Shown here piece by piece: positions 1 through 5,664 of a stretch of DNA of 10,622 nt (the stretch's first letter is position 1; every line of letters starts with the position of its first letter). The stretch is from NCBI GenBank assembly GCA_027012045.1, contig JALUZI010000080.1, forward strand, positions 1 through 10,622. The letters run 5' to 3'. A program made the translations under genes and the position numbers. The notes beneath the pieces were generated by a model. The model had not been told where the DNA came from and searched no databases. It was given only the letters and a program-made list of their open reading frames with translations. This DNA is from Desulfurococcales archaeon (GTDB taxonomy: Archaea > Thermoproteota > Thermoprotei_A > Sulfolobales > Acidilobaceae).

Positions 1-159
1 CAGTAAAACAAATACTAGAATTGAATCCCTGATCATCATAGGGCCCCATTTTTTTAACGAGTAGATAGGTATCGGCAATGAGTATATGAGAACTCCTAAA
101 TAGTAGGTCAGGAAAGATAAGTAGAAAGCTATTAAAATGTAGTCCTCGGTTTGATACAT
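1..159 (-). CDS. Small membrane protein, partial, paralogue of its upstream neighbour
   Basis: This reading frame is open from an ATG at 159 to the left edge of the window, so only the first 53 residues are visible. A ribosome binding site (GGTGAG, 173-168) overlaps the stop codon of the preceding gene and lies 8 nt before the ATG. An in-frame TAG just upstream leaves no longer start. The protein has a hydrophobic segment at about residues 7-28, then a short loop with PIP (29-31), Leu-Lys (35-36), Gly39 and Asp-Ser-Ile (45-47), and then a second hydrophobic stretch that is cut off. The same pattern occurs without gaps in the gene at 170-409, so the two are tandem duplicates. Both follow a pilin-like gene in one unit, which suggests a membrane-embedded partner of that surface protein. 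I recognise no family and assign no function. Confidence 0.75.
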   Translation of the reverse strand, partial: MYQTEDYILIAFYLSFLTYYLGVLIYSLPIPIYSLKKWGPMMIRDSILVFVLL

Positions 160-169
160 ACCTGGCTAC

Positions 170-409
170 TCACCCTGTTATAGATCTAACCACATAGCTC
201 ACCAATGCAAAAACAGTAGTTCCCATGGCGAGCCAGAAGGACGCCCAGATCGAGTCTTCTATTAAACTGTCTCCTGTTCTCTTGAGCCTGGCAAACGGTA
301 TTGGTGCACCTTTCAGTGTCCATCCAATACTCCATGTCAGTATAAACATTGACCATGCAATAGCCGTTACTTTCGTTGTTAGATCTTGAATAAACTGTAC
401 TGCATCCAT
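170..409 (-). CDS. Small two-helix membrane protein (79 aa), unrecognised family
   Basis: The ATG at 409 follows GGTGG by 6 nt. The gene starts 31 nt after the stop of the pilin-like gene and ends 10 nt before the next start, so the three are very likely one transcript. The protein has two predicted membrane helices (about residues 14-32 and 54-75). They are joined by a basic loop with PIP at 36-38, Leu-Lys-Arg at 42-44, Gly46, Ile50 and Asp-Ser-Ile at 52-54. Residues 24-54 align without gaps to residues 17-47 of the next protein, with 13 of 31 identical, so the pair arose by tandem duplication. There is no signal-peptide cleavage site or catalytic motif. Possible roles are a small membrane subunit anchoring or exporting the pilin-like protein, or a self-assembling membrane protein. 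Both are guesses from context. Confidence 0.75.
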   Translation of the reverse strand: MDAVQFIQDLTTKVTAIAWSMFILTWSIGWTLKGAPIPFARLKRTGDSLIEDSIWASFWLAMGTTVFALVSYVVRSITG

Positions 410-440
410 TACATGCCACCGTTCTCTTTTTTCGCTTATA

Positions 441-2372
441 CTAGGGGGAGATCCTCGACAGTAATGTGAAGGGAATTATTAACTCTCCCTCATCAGGTAT
501 TTTTGACACAATATAATTTTGCGAGATATTTGTCACGTTATTTGGTTCTAAGTTAATTCCCGGCGGGCTTACTAAGTAGAAAACTGTTCCAGGCTCGCCT
601 ACTACGCGCAAATAACCGCTTAGTCTAGATTTCAAACAAAATTGTACTTGAGTAACAGAACCATTAAAAGCGCCATACTGATTCAGGCTTAATCTCTCAC
701 TACGCGTAATATTAAAACGTTTACTCTGAATCACTATGTTGGGATTTACACTTATCATTATAGGATATTCAAGTAATGCGTTACCGACTAGTGGTACGTA
801 ATTATATACTAAAAGTTCGCTAAAGGGATAATGTATATATATTTTCTGAATTGCATAGGACAAGAAAGTATATAAATATTCATTATGACTATTGATATGT
901 GTTCTGATATAAAACGAAGATTTATATTGATCTCTATATATTTCTGTTACATAAAACTCCTTGCTTAGTATTGGTATAATGAAGTAAAACAGATACCTGC
1001 TATTTCCAGTATTATAAAGAACTATGACTGATAATAAGGTTCCTAGGGTTATTTCAGCAGTATAGTTATTGCTGTATGAATAGAACAGAATAACCTTACC
1101 GCCAAGTTCGGGTAAGTTAAAAACCGTTCCATTACCTATAGTCCATAAAGATACCCTTTTTAGCGGAATCACCCGCTTTGGATATACATACAGCGTATAA
1201 TATCTGAATGGATCCTCGAACACGGCAAATGACACATCGGATCCATTGATGTTTATAGAGTATTCAGATAATCCTTTAGGAGGAATGACTACTATAGATG
1301 GATGCAGCTCTATTGTCGCATTAACATTAATTGATCTCAACTCACTATATGCTCTAAGCTCTATTGTGGTTCCATACGTATATGGAATAGTTGTCGAATA
1401 GTTCAGATTTGTAGAGTTAATAGAGATGTAGACCTTATTCCTAGATGTTTTGTTTAGAATTACATTGAAATCAGGTCCCATTGAATATATGCTATTGCTT
1501 TTGATCGTATCTCTGAGAACACCGTTTACATAAAGATATAGCCGTCTCAGATTTGAACTGTAATGAAGCCTGTAAGTGATTATTGCTTTTTCATCATCCA
1601 AGGCTACCCTATTGTCGACAGGCATTAGATATACAGTGTCAGTGTCAGATAGCTCCGTCGAGAGGCTTATCCTGAAGATATTATATTGGTTACCCCCTGT
1701 TCTAGTACTCCCATCTGTTAAGTTTATGTAAGCTATATTTTTTCCTCCTTTTATTACATATCTTTCAACATGGTTCCAACTAAATAATGGAGAAATAACA
1801 AACTTGTATCCATCATTTATCTCATCTATGTCAACCTTTGAGTACCGTGAATATGTATGCATTATCTTCTTCTGCACTCCAAATCCATTGAGTTCCGGGA
1901 AGACAGTGTACTCATATAACCTGCTTAGATATCCGTCTCCTATCAATCCCGTTATTTTCCTTTTCAAATATAGGCATGTACTGTTGTATGGTAGCTGACC
2001 CATTTGTTTCTCTACTGGAATGATGCGAGAATCATCTGTAATGAGTGCCACTACATTGCTGTTATTGACGTATGTATATTTGAGTGGATCCAAAATTATT
2101 TCTCTCTTTATTAAAGTAGAATTGGATAGCAAAAGATAATCTATATATACTCTATGGGTTTCACCATTGTAAACACCTATAGAGCCATTCGGCATACTAA
2201 AGGCTCTTACAGCAATCGGCGTTTCACTACGTATCTTTTCGATTGCATTGTCAGTTGCTTGCTCGGTGTATTTCTGTAATACAACTAGTGAATTAACCAA
2301 AATTATAATCATAAGGAGGGCTCCAATAAGGTTAGAAAGACCTTTTCTTCTTTCAGCTTTAGAGTATTTCAA
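441..2372 (-). CDS. Large pilin-like surface glycoprotein with class III signal peptide
   Basis: This 643-residue protein begins at a TTG codon (2372-2370) preceded by GGGGT with 4 nt spacing. Its N-terminus is a charged leader ending Arg-Arg-Lys-Gly (residues 8-11), then Leu-Ser and one long hydrophobic helix to about residue 33. That is the layout cut by archaeal prepilin/prearchaellin peptidases (PibD/FlaK) after the Gly, so the mature protein should start at Leu12. The rest is a long, beta-looking, Tyr/Ser/Asn-rich ectodomain with about 16 N-x-S/T sequons, only two Cys and no second membrane helix. Ordinary archaeal pilins and archaellins are 100-250 residues, so this is unusually large. 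It may be a minor pilin, tip adhesin or filament-associated protein. The gene is visibly richer in A+T than the binding-protein gene at 7051. Two paralogous membrane proteins follow it. I cannot name a family for the ectodomain. Confidence 0.8.
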   Translation of the reverse strand: MKYSKAERRKGLSNLIGALLMIIILVNSLVVLQKYTEQATDNAIEKIRSETPIAVRAFSMPNGSIGVYNGETHRVYIDYLLLSNSTLIKREIILDPLKYTYVNNSNVVALITDDSRIIPVEKQMGQLPYNSTCLYLKRKITGLIGDGYLSRLYEYTVFPELNGFGVQKKIMHTYSRYSKVDIDEINDGYKFVISPLFSWNHVERYVIKGGKNIAYINLTDGSTRTGGNQYNIFRISLSTELSDTDTVYLMPVDNRVALDDEKAIITYRLHYSSNLRRLYLYVNGVLRDTIKSNSIYSMGPDFNVILNKTSRNKVYISINSTNLNYSTTIPYTYGTTIELRAYSELRSINVNATIELHPSIVVIPPKGLSEYSININGSDVSFAVFEDPFRYYTLYVYPKRVIPLKRVSLWTIGNGTVFNLPELGGKVILFYSYSNNYTAEITLGTLLSVIVLYNTGNSRYLFYFIIPILSKEFYVTEIYRDQYKSSFYIRTHINSHNEYLYTFLSYAIQKIYIHYPFSELLVYNYVPLVGNALLEYPIMISVNPNIVIQSKRFNITRSERLSLNQYGAFNGSVTQVQFCLKSRLSGYLRVVGEPGTVFYLVSPPGINLEPNNVTNISQNYIVSKIPDEGELIIPFTLLSRISP

Positions 2373-2416
2373 CCTGACCCCGAGGATTAAAATAGTTGTA
2401 TATTAAGATGATTGGT

Positions 2417-2423
2417 GTTTATA
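2417..2423 (-). promoter_or_regulatory. TATA box of the pilin-like gene
   Basis: On the minus strand this reads TATAAAC. It lies about 45 nt before the TTG start, which would put transcription start near 2394 and give a leader of roughly 20 nt holding the GGGGT ribosome binding site at 2381-2377. Position and spacing are read from sequence only. Confidence 0.45.
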
Positions 2424-2428
2424 GGCCT

Positions 2429-2440
2429 AAAAATTAAAAA
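2429..2440 (-). terminator. T-rich terminator after the PrpB-family gene
   Basis: TTTTTAATTTTT on the minus strand follows the stop codon at 2441 immediately. T-runs of this type end archaeal transcripts without needing a hairpin. It lies just before the TATA box of the pilin-like gene, so it would separate the two transcription units. Confidence 0.5.
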
Positions 2441-3352
2441 CTACCTTCCTAGCAATTCCTGTGTAACTCTATCAATATAAGAATCCTGTTCCTCGTATTT
2501 AGAGTAACCTATCAGGTCATAGAATTCGTGTCTAGTCATCATTTTACCGAGGATGCCCCTCTGTGTACCCTTCTCCCTAATGACTTTTAGAGCTTCCCTC
2601 ATCGCGCCTAGAGAGATCCTCAGCAAAGTTACCGGAAAAATAACGAGTTTATAGCCCCATTCTTTGAACTGGTCTATTGTATAGTACGGTGTTTTCCCGA
2701 ATTCGGTCATGTTGGCTAGTAGAGGGACACTTATTTTGTGTGCGAATTCCTTGAATTCCTCTTCGCTAGTTAGTGCCTCTGGGAATATTATGTCTGCTCC
2801 AGCCTTCACATAGATTCTAGCCCGTTCTATAGCACTGTCTAATCCTTCAACTCCTCTGGCATCGGTTCTCGCAATGATAAGAATATCTTCTCCACCGATC
2901 TTCTTTGCGGCAACTATTTTCTTTGCCATCTCCTCGGGTGGTATGAGTTTCTTACCTTTCAGATGTCCACACTTCTTGGGCAAAACCTGGTCTTCTATTT
3001 GGACGGCTGCAGCGTTAGCATCAACCAGTTCCTTCACTGTTCTCTGAACGTTTATTACCTCGCCGAAACCAGTGTCTGCATCAACGATAAGCGGTATATT
3101 GACGACTCTCGTTATGTATCTAGTCGATTCGGCTAGTTCGCTAAGGGTTATCAGACCCAAGTCAGGCATTGCATAACTTCCAGTCAATGCTGCACCGCTC
3201 AAATAAGCCGCCTCAAAACCCATGGATTCGACGAGTAAAGCGCTAATAGGATTGAATACACCTATAACCGGAATAACATCCTTGGATTTTAAGAGTTCCC
3301 TCAGCTTCTCCGAGGGTCTAACCTTAGATTTCTCCTTATAGAGAAAAGCCAT
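2441..3352 (-). CDS. prpB: 2-methylisocitrate lyase / PEP mutase superfamily (PrpB-like)
   Basis: The 303-residue product matches the PrpB/isocitrate lyase family along its whole length (E. coli PrpB has 296 residues). These cytosolic enzymes use Mg2+ to cleave 2-methylisocitrate to pyruvate and succinate, or isocitrate to glyoxylate and succinate. Visible landmarks are Tyr50-Leu-Ser-Gly, Asp64-Leu-Gly, the metal-binding Asp91-Ala-Asp-Thr-Gly-Phe-Gly, Glu120-Asp-Gln, and the catalytic Lys126-Lys-Cys-Gly-His130, with Cys128 as the general acid/base. The conserved PrpB-type tail with the Thr-Arg and Tyr-x-Tyr-Glu-Glu positions is also present. I chose the ATG at 3352 because GGGTG lies 7 nt upstream and family homology begins there. 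The frame stays open to 3574, but that extension crosses the divergent promoter. No citrate synthase or prpD lies nearby, so the pathway cannot be proven here. Carboxyphosphonoenolpyruvate mutase is a common alternative label. Confidence 0.88.
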   Translation of the reverse strand: MAFLYKEKSKVRPSEKLRELLKSKDVIPVIGVFNPISALLVESMGFEAAYLSGAALTGSYAMPDLGLITLSELAESTRYITRVVNIPLIVDADTGFGEVINVQRTVKELVDANAAAVQIEDQVLPKKCGHLKGKKLIPPEEMAKKIVAAKKIGGEDILIIARTDARGVEGLDSAIERARIYVKAGADIIFPEALTSEEEFKEFAHKISVPLLANMTEFGKTPYYTIDQFKEWGYKLVIFPVTLLRISLGAMREALKVIREKGTQRGILGKMMTRHEFYDLIGYSKYEEQDSYIDRVTQELLGR

Positions 3353-3390
3353 TATGGGACACCCGTTCCTTAACATTAAGCTGTTCCAGG

Positions 3391-3405
3391 AATATAACTT
3401 AATAA
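3391..3405. promoter_or_regulatory. Shared divergent promoter (two overlapping TATA-like boxes)
   Basis: A 15-nt A/T block carries GTTATATT on the minus strand (for the PrpB-family gene) and CTTAATAA on the plus strand (for the operon starting with the 39-residue ORF). Adding about 26 nt each way gives starts near 3369 (minus) and 3427 (plus). Both give short leaders that contain the GGGTG and GGTGAG ribosome binding sites. TATA assignment is by eye. Overlapping boxes imply that the two genes may compete for TBP. Confidence 0.45.
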
Positions 3406-3443
3406 CCGGGGTGAATCCCTTATTGGGTATTGGTGAGAAACAT

Positions 3444-3563
3444 ATGGGAGGCAGGCAGAAAACAACACTCTTCATGGACACAACAAGAAAGGAAATGGAG
3501 GAAGAAGCGAGGAAACAGGCTTCAACCACGGGGAAACAGGGTAAAGGTAAGAAGAGGAAGTGA
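3444..3563 (+). CDS. 39-residue basic mini-protein, first gene of the SPOUT operon
   Basis: A very clear ribosome binding site (GGTGAG, 3432-3437) lies 6 nt before the ATG at 3444. This decides the start over an in-frame ATG at 3354, which has no such site and lies in the promoter of the divergent gene. The product starts Met-Gly-Gly-Arg-Gln-Lys, has a charged helix-forming middle (residues 14-25, Arg/Lys/Glu/Met) and ends in a Gly/Lys/Arg-rich tail. It has no membrane segment and no Cys. The composition suggests nucleic-acid or ribosome binding, but I do not recognise a family. The ORF ends 25 nt before the SPOUT gene, so they are probably co-transcribed. It is short enough to be missed by automatic annotation. 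Confidence 0.7.
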   Translation: MGGRQKTTLFMDTTRKEMEEEARKQASTTGKQGKGKKRK

Positions 3564-3588
3564 AAAAGACACATAGGTAAACAGCGTT

Positions 3589-4380
3589 ATGCCAGTTATA
3601 AACACTAAAAGAAACTCTGAACACCATGATTCTATCGTAATACCATCATCGATTTTATCCGTTGAGCCAACACTTGAAACGAAAACAATAACAGCCTCGA
3701 GAATCGCGAGAATAGCAGGCATATTTCAGCTAGAAAACATTCTAGTTTACAGAAATACAGACATATGGAACTATAGAGTGCTATGCGATATCCTCAAGTT
3801 CCTAAAAACTCCTCCTTACCTTAGGAAATACTATAAGAAAAAGAGAACTCTTAGTAAGATAGGACTTGCATACCCCCTGAACATCGCAATCCATAAAGTT
3901 AAACCAGATATACATGCCAACCCTCTAAGAATAGGATACATATTGAAAGCCGAAGGAAAGAAAGCATTAGTAGATGTTGGATTAGAGAAACCCTTAGAGA
4001 TTAAACTACCAACAAAAATGAAGCCGGGCTCCATGATTCTAGTAGACGCCATCCATCAAACCCCAGTCCCAGAGGACATCTATTACACCGGGTATAACGT
4101 CCATTGCATCAAGAACTCTAGAGACCTCGAATTAACAGTCAAGAAAATCTCGGCTGACATAAAAATAGGTACCAGTGTCAAAGGAAAAAACTATAAGAAA
4201 TGCACGAGATGCGCATCAGCTAGGAAAAGGCTCTTCTTCTTCGGAGGCCCCCGAAAGGGGGTTTTAGAGGTCTACGGTGAAAACGTTTTTGATGAAATAA
4301 TAAACATCATGGAAAACCAGGGGACTGACACTATTAGAACCGAGGAAGCTATATGCATAGTGTTATCCAGGTTATCTTAG
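3589..4380 (+). CDS. SPOUT-fold RNA methyltransferase homologue (COG2106/DUF171)
   Basis: This 263-residue protein belongs to the archaeal/eukaryotic family related to human SPOUT1 (C9orf114), predicted S-adenosylmethionine-dependent RNA methyltransferases with a C-terminal trefoil knot. The N-terminal strand Ile-Pro-Ser-Ser (about 18-21) and the Arg-Ile-Ala-Arg-Ile-Ala helix are typical, as is the Thr-Pro-x-Tyr-Leu-Arg-Lys segment near 73-79. The middle (about 112-155) looks like the inserted OB-fold. The knot is marked by Phe-Gly-Gly-Pro-Arg-Lys-Gly (218-224) and Asn-Gln-Gly-Thr-Asp-Thr-Ile-Arg-Thr-Glu-Glu-Ala (243-254), the expected cofactor-binding loops. A Cys-x-x-Cys (205-208) sits just before the knot. 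The start has an AGGTAA-like site 8 nt upstream. The gene lies in an operon with a DUF447-like gene and mptE. The RNA target is unknown. Confidence 0.85.
   Translation: MPVINTKRNSEHHDSIVIPSSILSVEPTLETKTITASRIARIAGIFQLENILVYRNTDIWNYRVLCDILKFLKTPPYLRKYYKKKRTLSKIGLAYPLNIAIHKVKPDIHANPLRIGYILKAEGKKALVDVGLEKPLEIKLPTKMKPGSMILVDAIHQTPVPEDIYYTGYNVHCIKNSRDLELTVKKISADIKIGTSVKGKNYKKCTRCASARKRLFFFGGPRKGVLEVYGENVFDEIINIMENQGTDTIRTEEAICIVLSRLS
4248..4261 (+). repeat. Perfect 5-bp C/G hairpin with GAAA loop inside the SPOUT gene
   Basis: CCCCC, GAAA and GGGGG form a stem capped by a GNRA-type tetraloop, followed directly by TTTT at 4262-4265. It encodes the conserved Gly-Pro-Arg-Lys-Gly of the methyltransferase knot, so protein conservation explains part of it. 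The codon choices CCC, CGA and GGG complete the pairing. It may be a coincidence of constrained codons. Confidence 0.3.
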
Positions 4381-4399
4381 AAGCACAGAGTGAACAACC

Positions 4400-4969
4400 A
4401 TGGAACCACCAAGTCTCAAATGTCATGATACCTTTATAGAAACTTTAACAGTTTCATGTGAAAACGGCGTTTATATGCCTCTAGGTTTCAAATGCGCAGA
4501 CAACCATCTTGTGGCGAAAATATATAGTAACTCTAGGTTCCAAGGTATTATAAAGCCAGGAGCCAGACTTGGAATATATCTAGTCAGAGATGGACTAGTG
4601 GTTTACAATGCTTTGAAAAAAACCCTAAAACCCGTTTACTCCGAAAGAAAAAAATGTTACACGATTGAGGAAATAGAGGATGAAATCCCTAAACTAATAG
4701 GCACAGTCACCGAAATCGAAAAGAAAGAAGAATACATCCAAATCCATGTACAACTAAATGATGATAGAGACCTTGAAACACTGTCTAGGAAGGGGTATAC
4801 AAGAGCCGATGGATGCCTAATAGAAATACTTGTCTATTACACTAAGTGCAAGGCTGGCGTTCTAAGTCCAGAAGAATACTATGAAATATATAGATTATGC
4901 ACCCGTTCAATATTACGTTCGACGAGAAACAAAGCTTACATTAAAGCCTTGGATGATTTAAAGTGCTAG
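4400..4969 (+). CDS. Probable DUF447-family protein (flavin-reductase-like split barrel)
   Basis: The 189-residue product resembles the archaeal DUF447 family, whose solved members have an FMN-binding split-barrel fold but no settled reaction. Matching features are the N-terminal Glu-Thr-Leu-x-x-x-x-Glu-Asn-Gly with Pro-Leu-Gly-Phe, a middle Gly-Ile-Tyr-Leu-Val-x-Asp strand, and a C-terminal helix Asp-Gly-Cys-Leu-Ile-Glu-Ile-Leu-Val-Tyr-Tyr-Thr-Lys (about 136-148) followed by the Ile-Leu-Arg-Ser helix. The ATG at 4400 has GAGTGA 6 nt upstream and lies 19 nt after the SPOUT stop. Its 3' end overlaps the mptE start by 7 nt (GTGCTAG), so translation of the two is probably coupled. That suggests a job near pterin cofactors. 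The family call rests on recalled pattern, not on a profile search. Confidence 0.6.
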   Translation: MEPPSLKCHDTFIETLTVSCENGVYMPLGFKCADNHLVAKIYSNSRFQGIIKPGARLGIYLVRDGLVVYNALKKTLKPVYSERKKCYTIEEIEDEIPKLIGTVTEIEKKEEYIQIHVQLNDDRDLETLSRKGYTRADGCLIEILVYYTKCKAGVLSPEEYYEIYRLCTRSILRSTRNKAYIKALDDLKC

Positions 4970-5664
4970 GCAAAACACGATATTTCAAGGAGTTCTACAG
5001 GAGAATTGTAGTCGGAAAATTAGGCTTTGACCCGTCGCGCGACAGTGTTGCCTCACAATACATTTCCAGTACAATAGACTGTGGCCTAGTAGAAAAGGCC
5101 TGGAGGAACATTACGGAATTATCCAAAAATAAGGAAGCACTTGTAGTTGGACCAGTGTTCCACGATGAACCAGCTTGTACTGCAGGGGGGGATACAATTG
5201 TAATAGGAGCAGACGGCTCCTCGCTCATATACTATTACCACACCGGTAGATTCCCAGACATAACTGTCAGCGACTTAGACGGGCCCATGATAATGTATAA
5301 CATGATAGTGCAGCACAGCAAATGGATTGTCGTACATCCCCATGGGGACAATGTTTACAGACTGGCGGCATTAAGCTATCTTCTAGAGTATGATAAGACG
5401 CTGTATACTACACAGACCGAAGACTATAGATGCATTCGGAATATAGGTGGTTTTACAGATGGTGACAGAGCTATCCTATTGGCGGTTCTACTGGGATTTA
5501 ATAGGATAAGAATATGCGGTTTCTCCGATAAGCCTGTGGCGCTACATAAGGAGGCACCTGGTATAGTAGATCTTTACTCGAAAAGAGTAAAACTGGAACT
5601 TGCAAAGCAGGTAATTGGAAAAATAAAAGAGGTCTATGGAGATAGAATCAAGTTTATTTCTTGA
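4963..5664 (+). CDS. mptE: MptE-like 6-hydroxymethyl-7,8-dihydropterin pyrophosphokinase
   Basis: This 233-residue protein matches archaeal MptE (DUF115 core), the Mg2+- and ATP-dependent enzyme that activates 6-hydroxymethyl-7,8-dihydropterin as its diphosphate. That is a step towards methanopterin-type or folate-type C1 cofactors, carried out in the cytosol. The diagnostic motifs are all present: Val-Val-Gly-Pro (61-64), Gly-Ala-Asp-Gly-Ser (82-86), Pro-Asp-Ile-Thr-Val-Ser-Asp-Leu-Asp-Gly (98-107), His125-Pro-His-Gly-Asp-Asn130, and Gly-Gly-Phe-Thr-Asp-Gly-Asp-Arg (162-169). The acidic and His residues bind metal and nucleotide in the family. It starts with GTG inside the stop of the DUF447-like gene, with a GGATGAT site 5 nt upstream. 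The stop overlaps the end of the convergent gene by 11 nt, and I see no terminator between them. Confidence 0.88.
   Translation: MLGKTRYFKEFYRRIVVGKLGFDPSRDSVASQYISSTIDCGLVEKAWRNITELSKNKEALVVGPVFHDEPACTAGGDTIVIGADGSSLIYYYHTGRFPDITVSDLDGPMIMYNMIVQHSKWIVVHPHGDNVYRLAALSYLLEYDKTLYTTQTEDYRCIRNIGGFTDGDRAILLAVLLGFNRIRICGFSDKPVALHKEAPGIVDLYSKRVKLELAKQVIGKIKEVYGDRIKFIS

Noticed and set aside
3354..3443. Longer form of the plus-strand mini-protein starting at ATG 3354
   Set aside because: It has no ribosome binding site, begins 2 nt from the divergent start and includes the promoter block, whereas GGTGAG sits 6 nt before ATG 3444.
3353..3574. 74-residue N-terminal extension of the PrpB-family frame to 3574
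   Set aside because: Family homology and a GGGTG site point to ATG 3352. The extension crosses the divergent promoter and lies antisense to the 39-residue ORF.
3522..3722. 66-residue minus-strand ORF with a hydrophobic look
   Set aside because: It is antisense to the start of the SPOUT gene and to the mini-protein, and I see no start signal of its own. Its composition is explained by the opposite frame.
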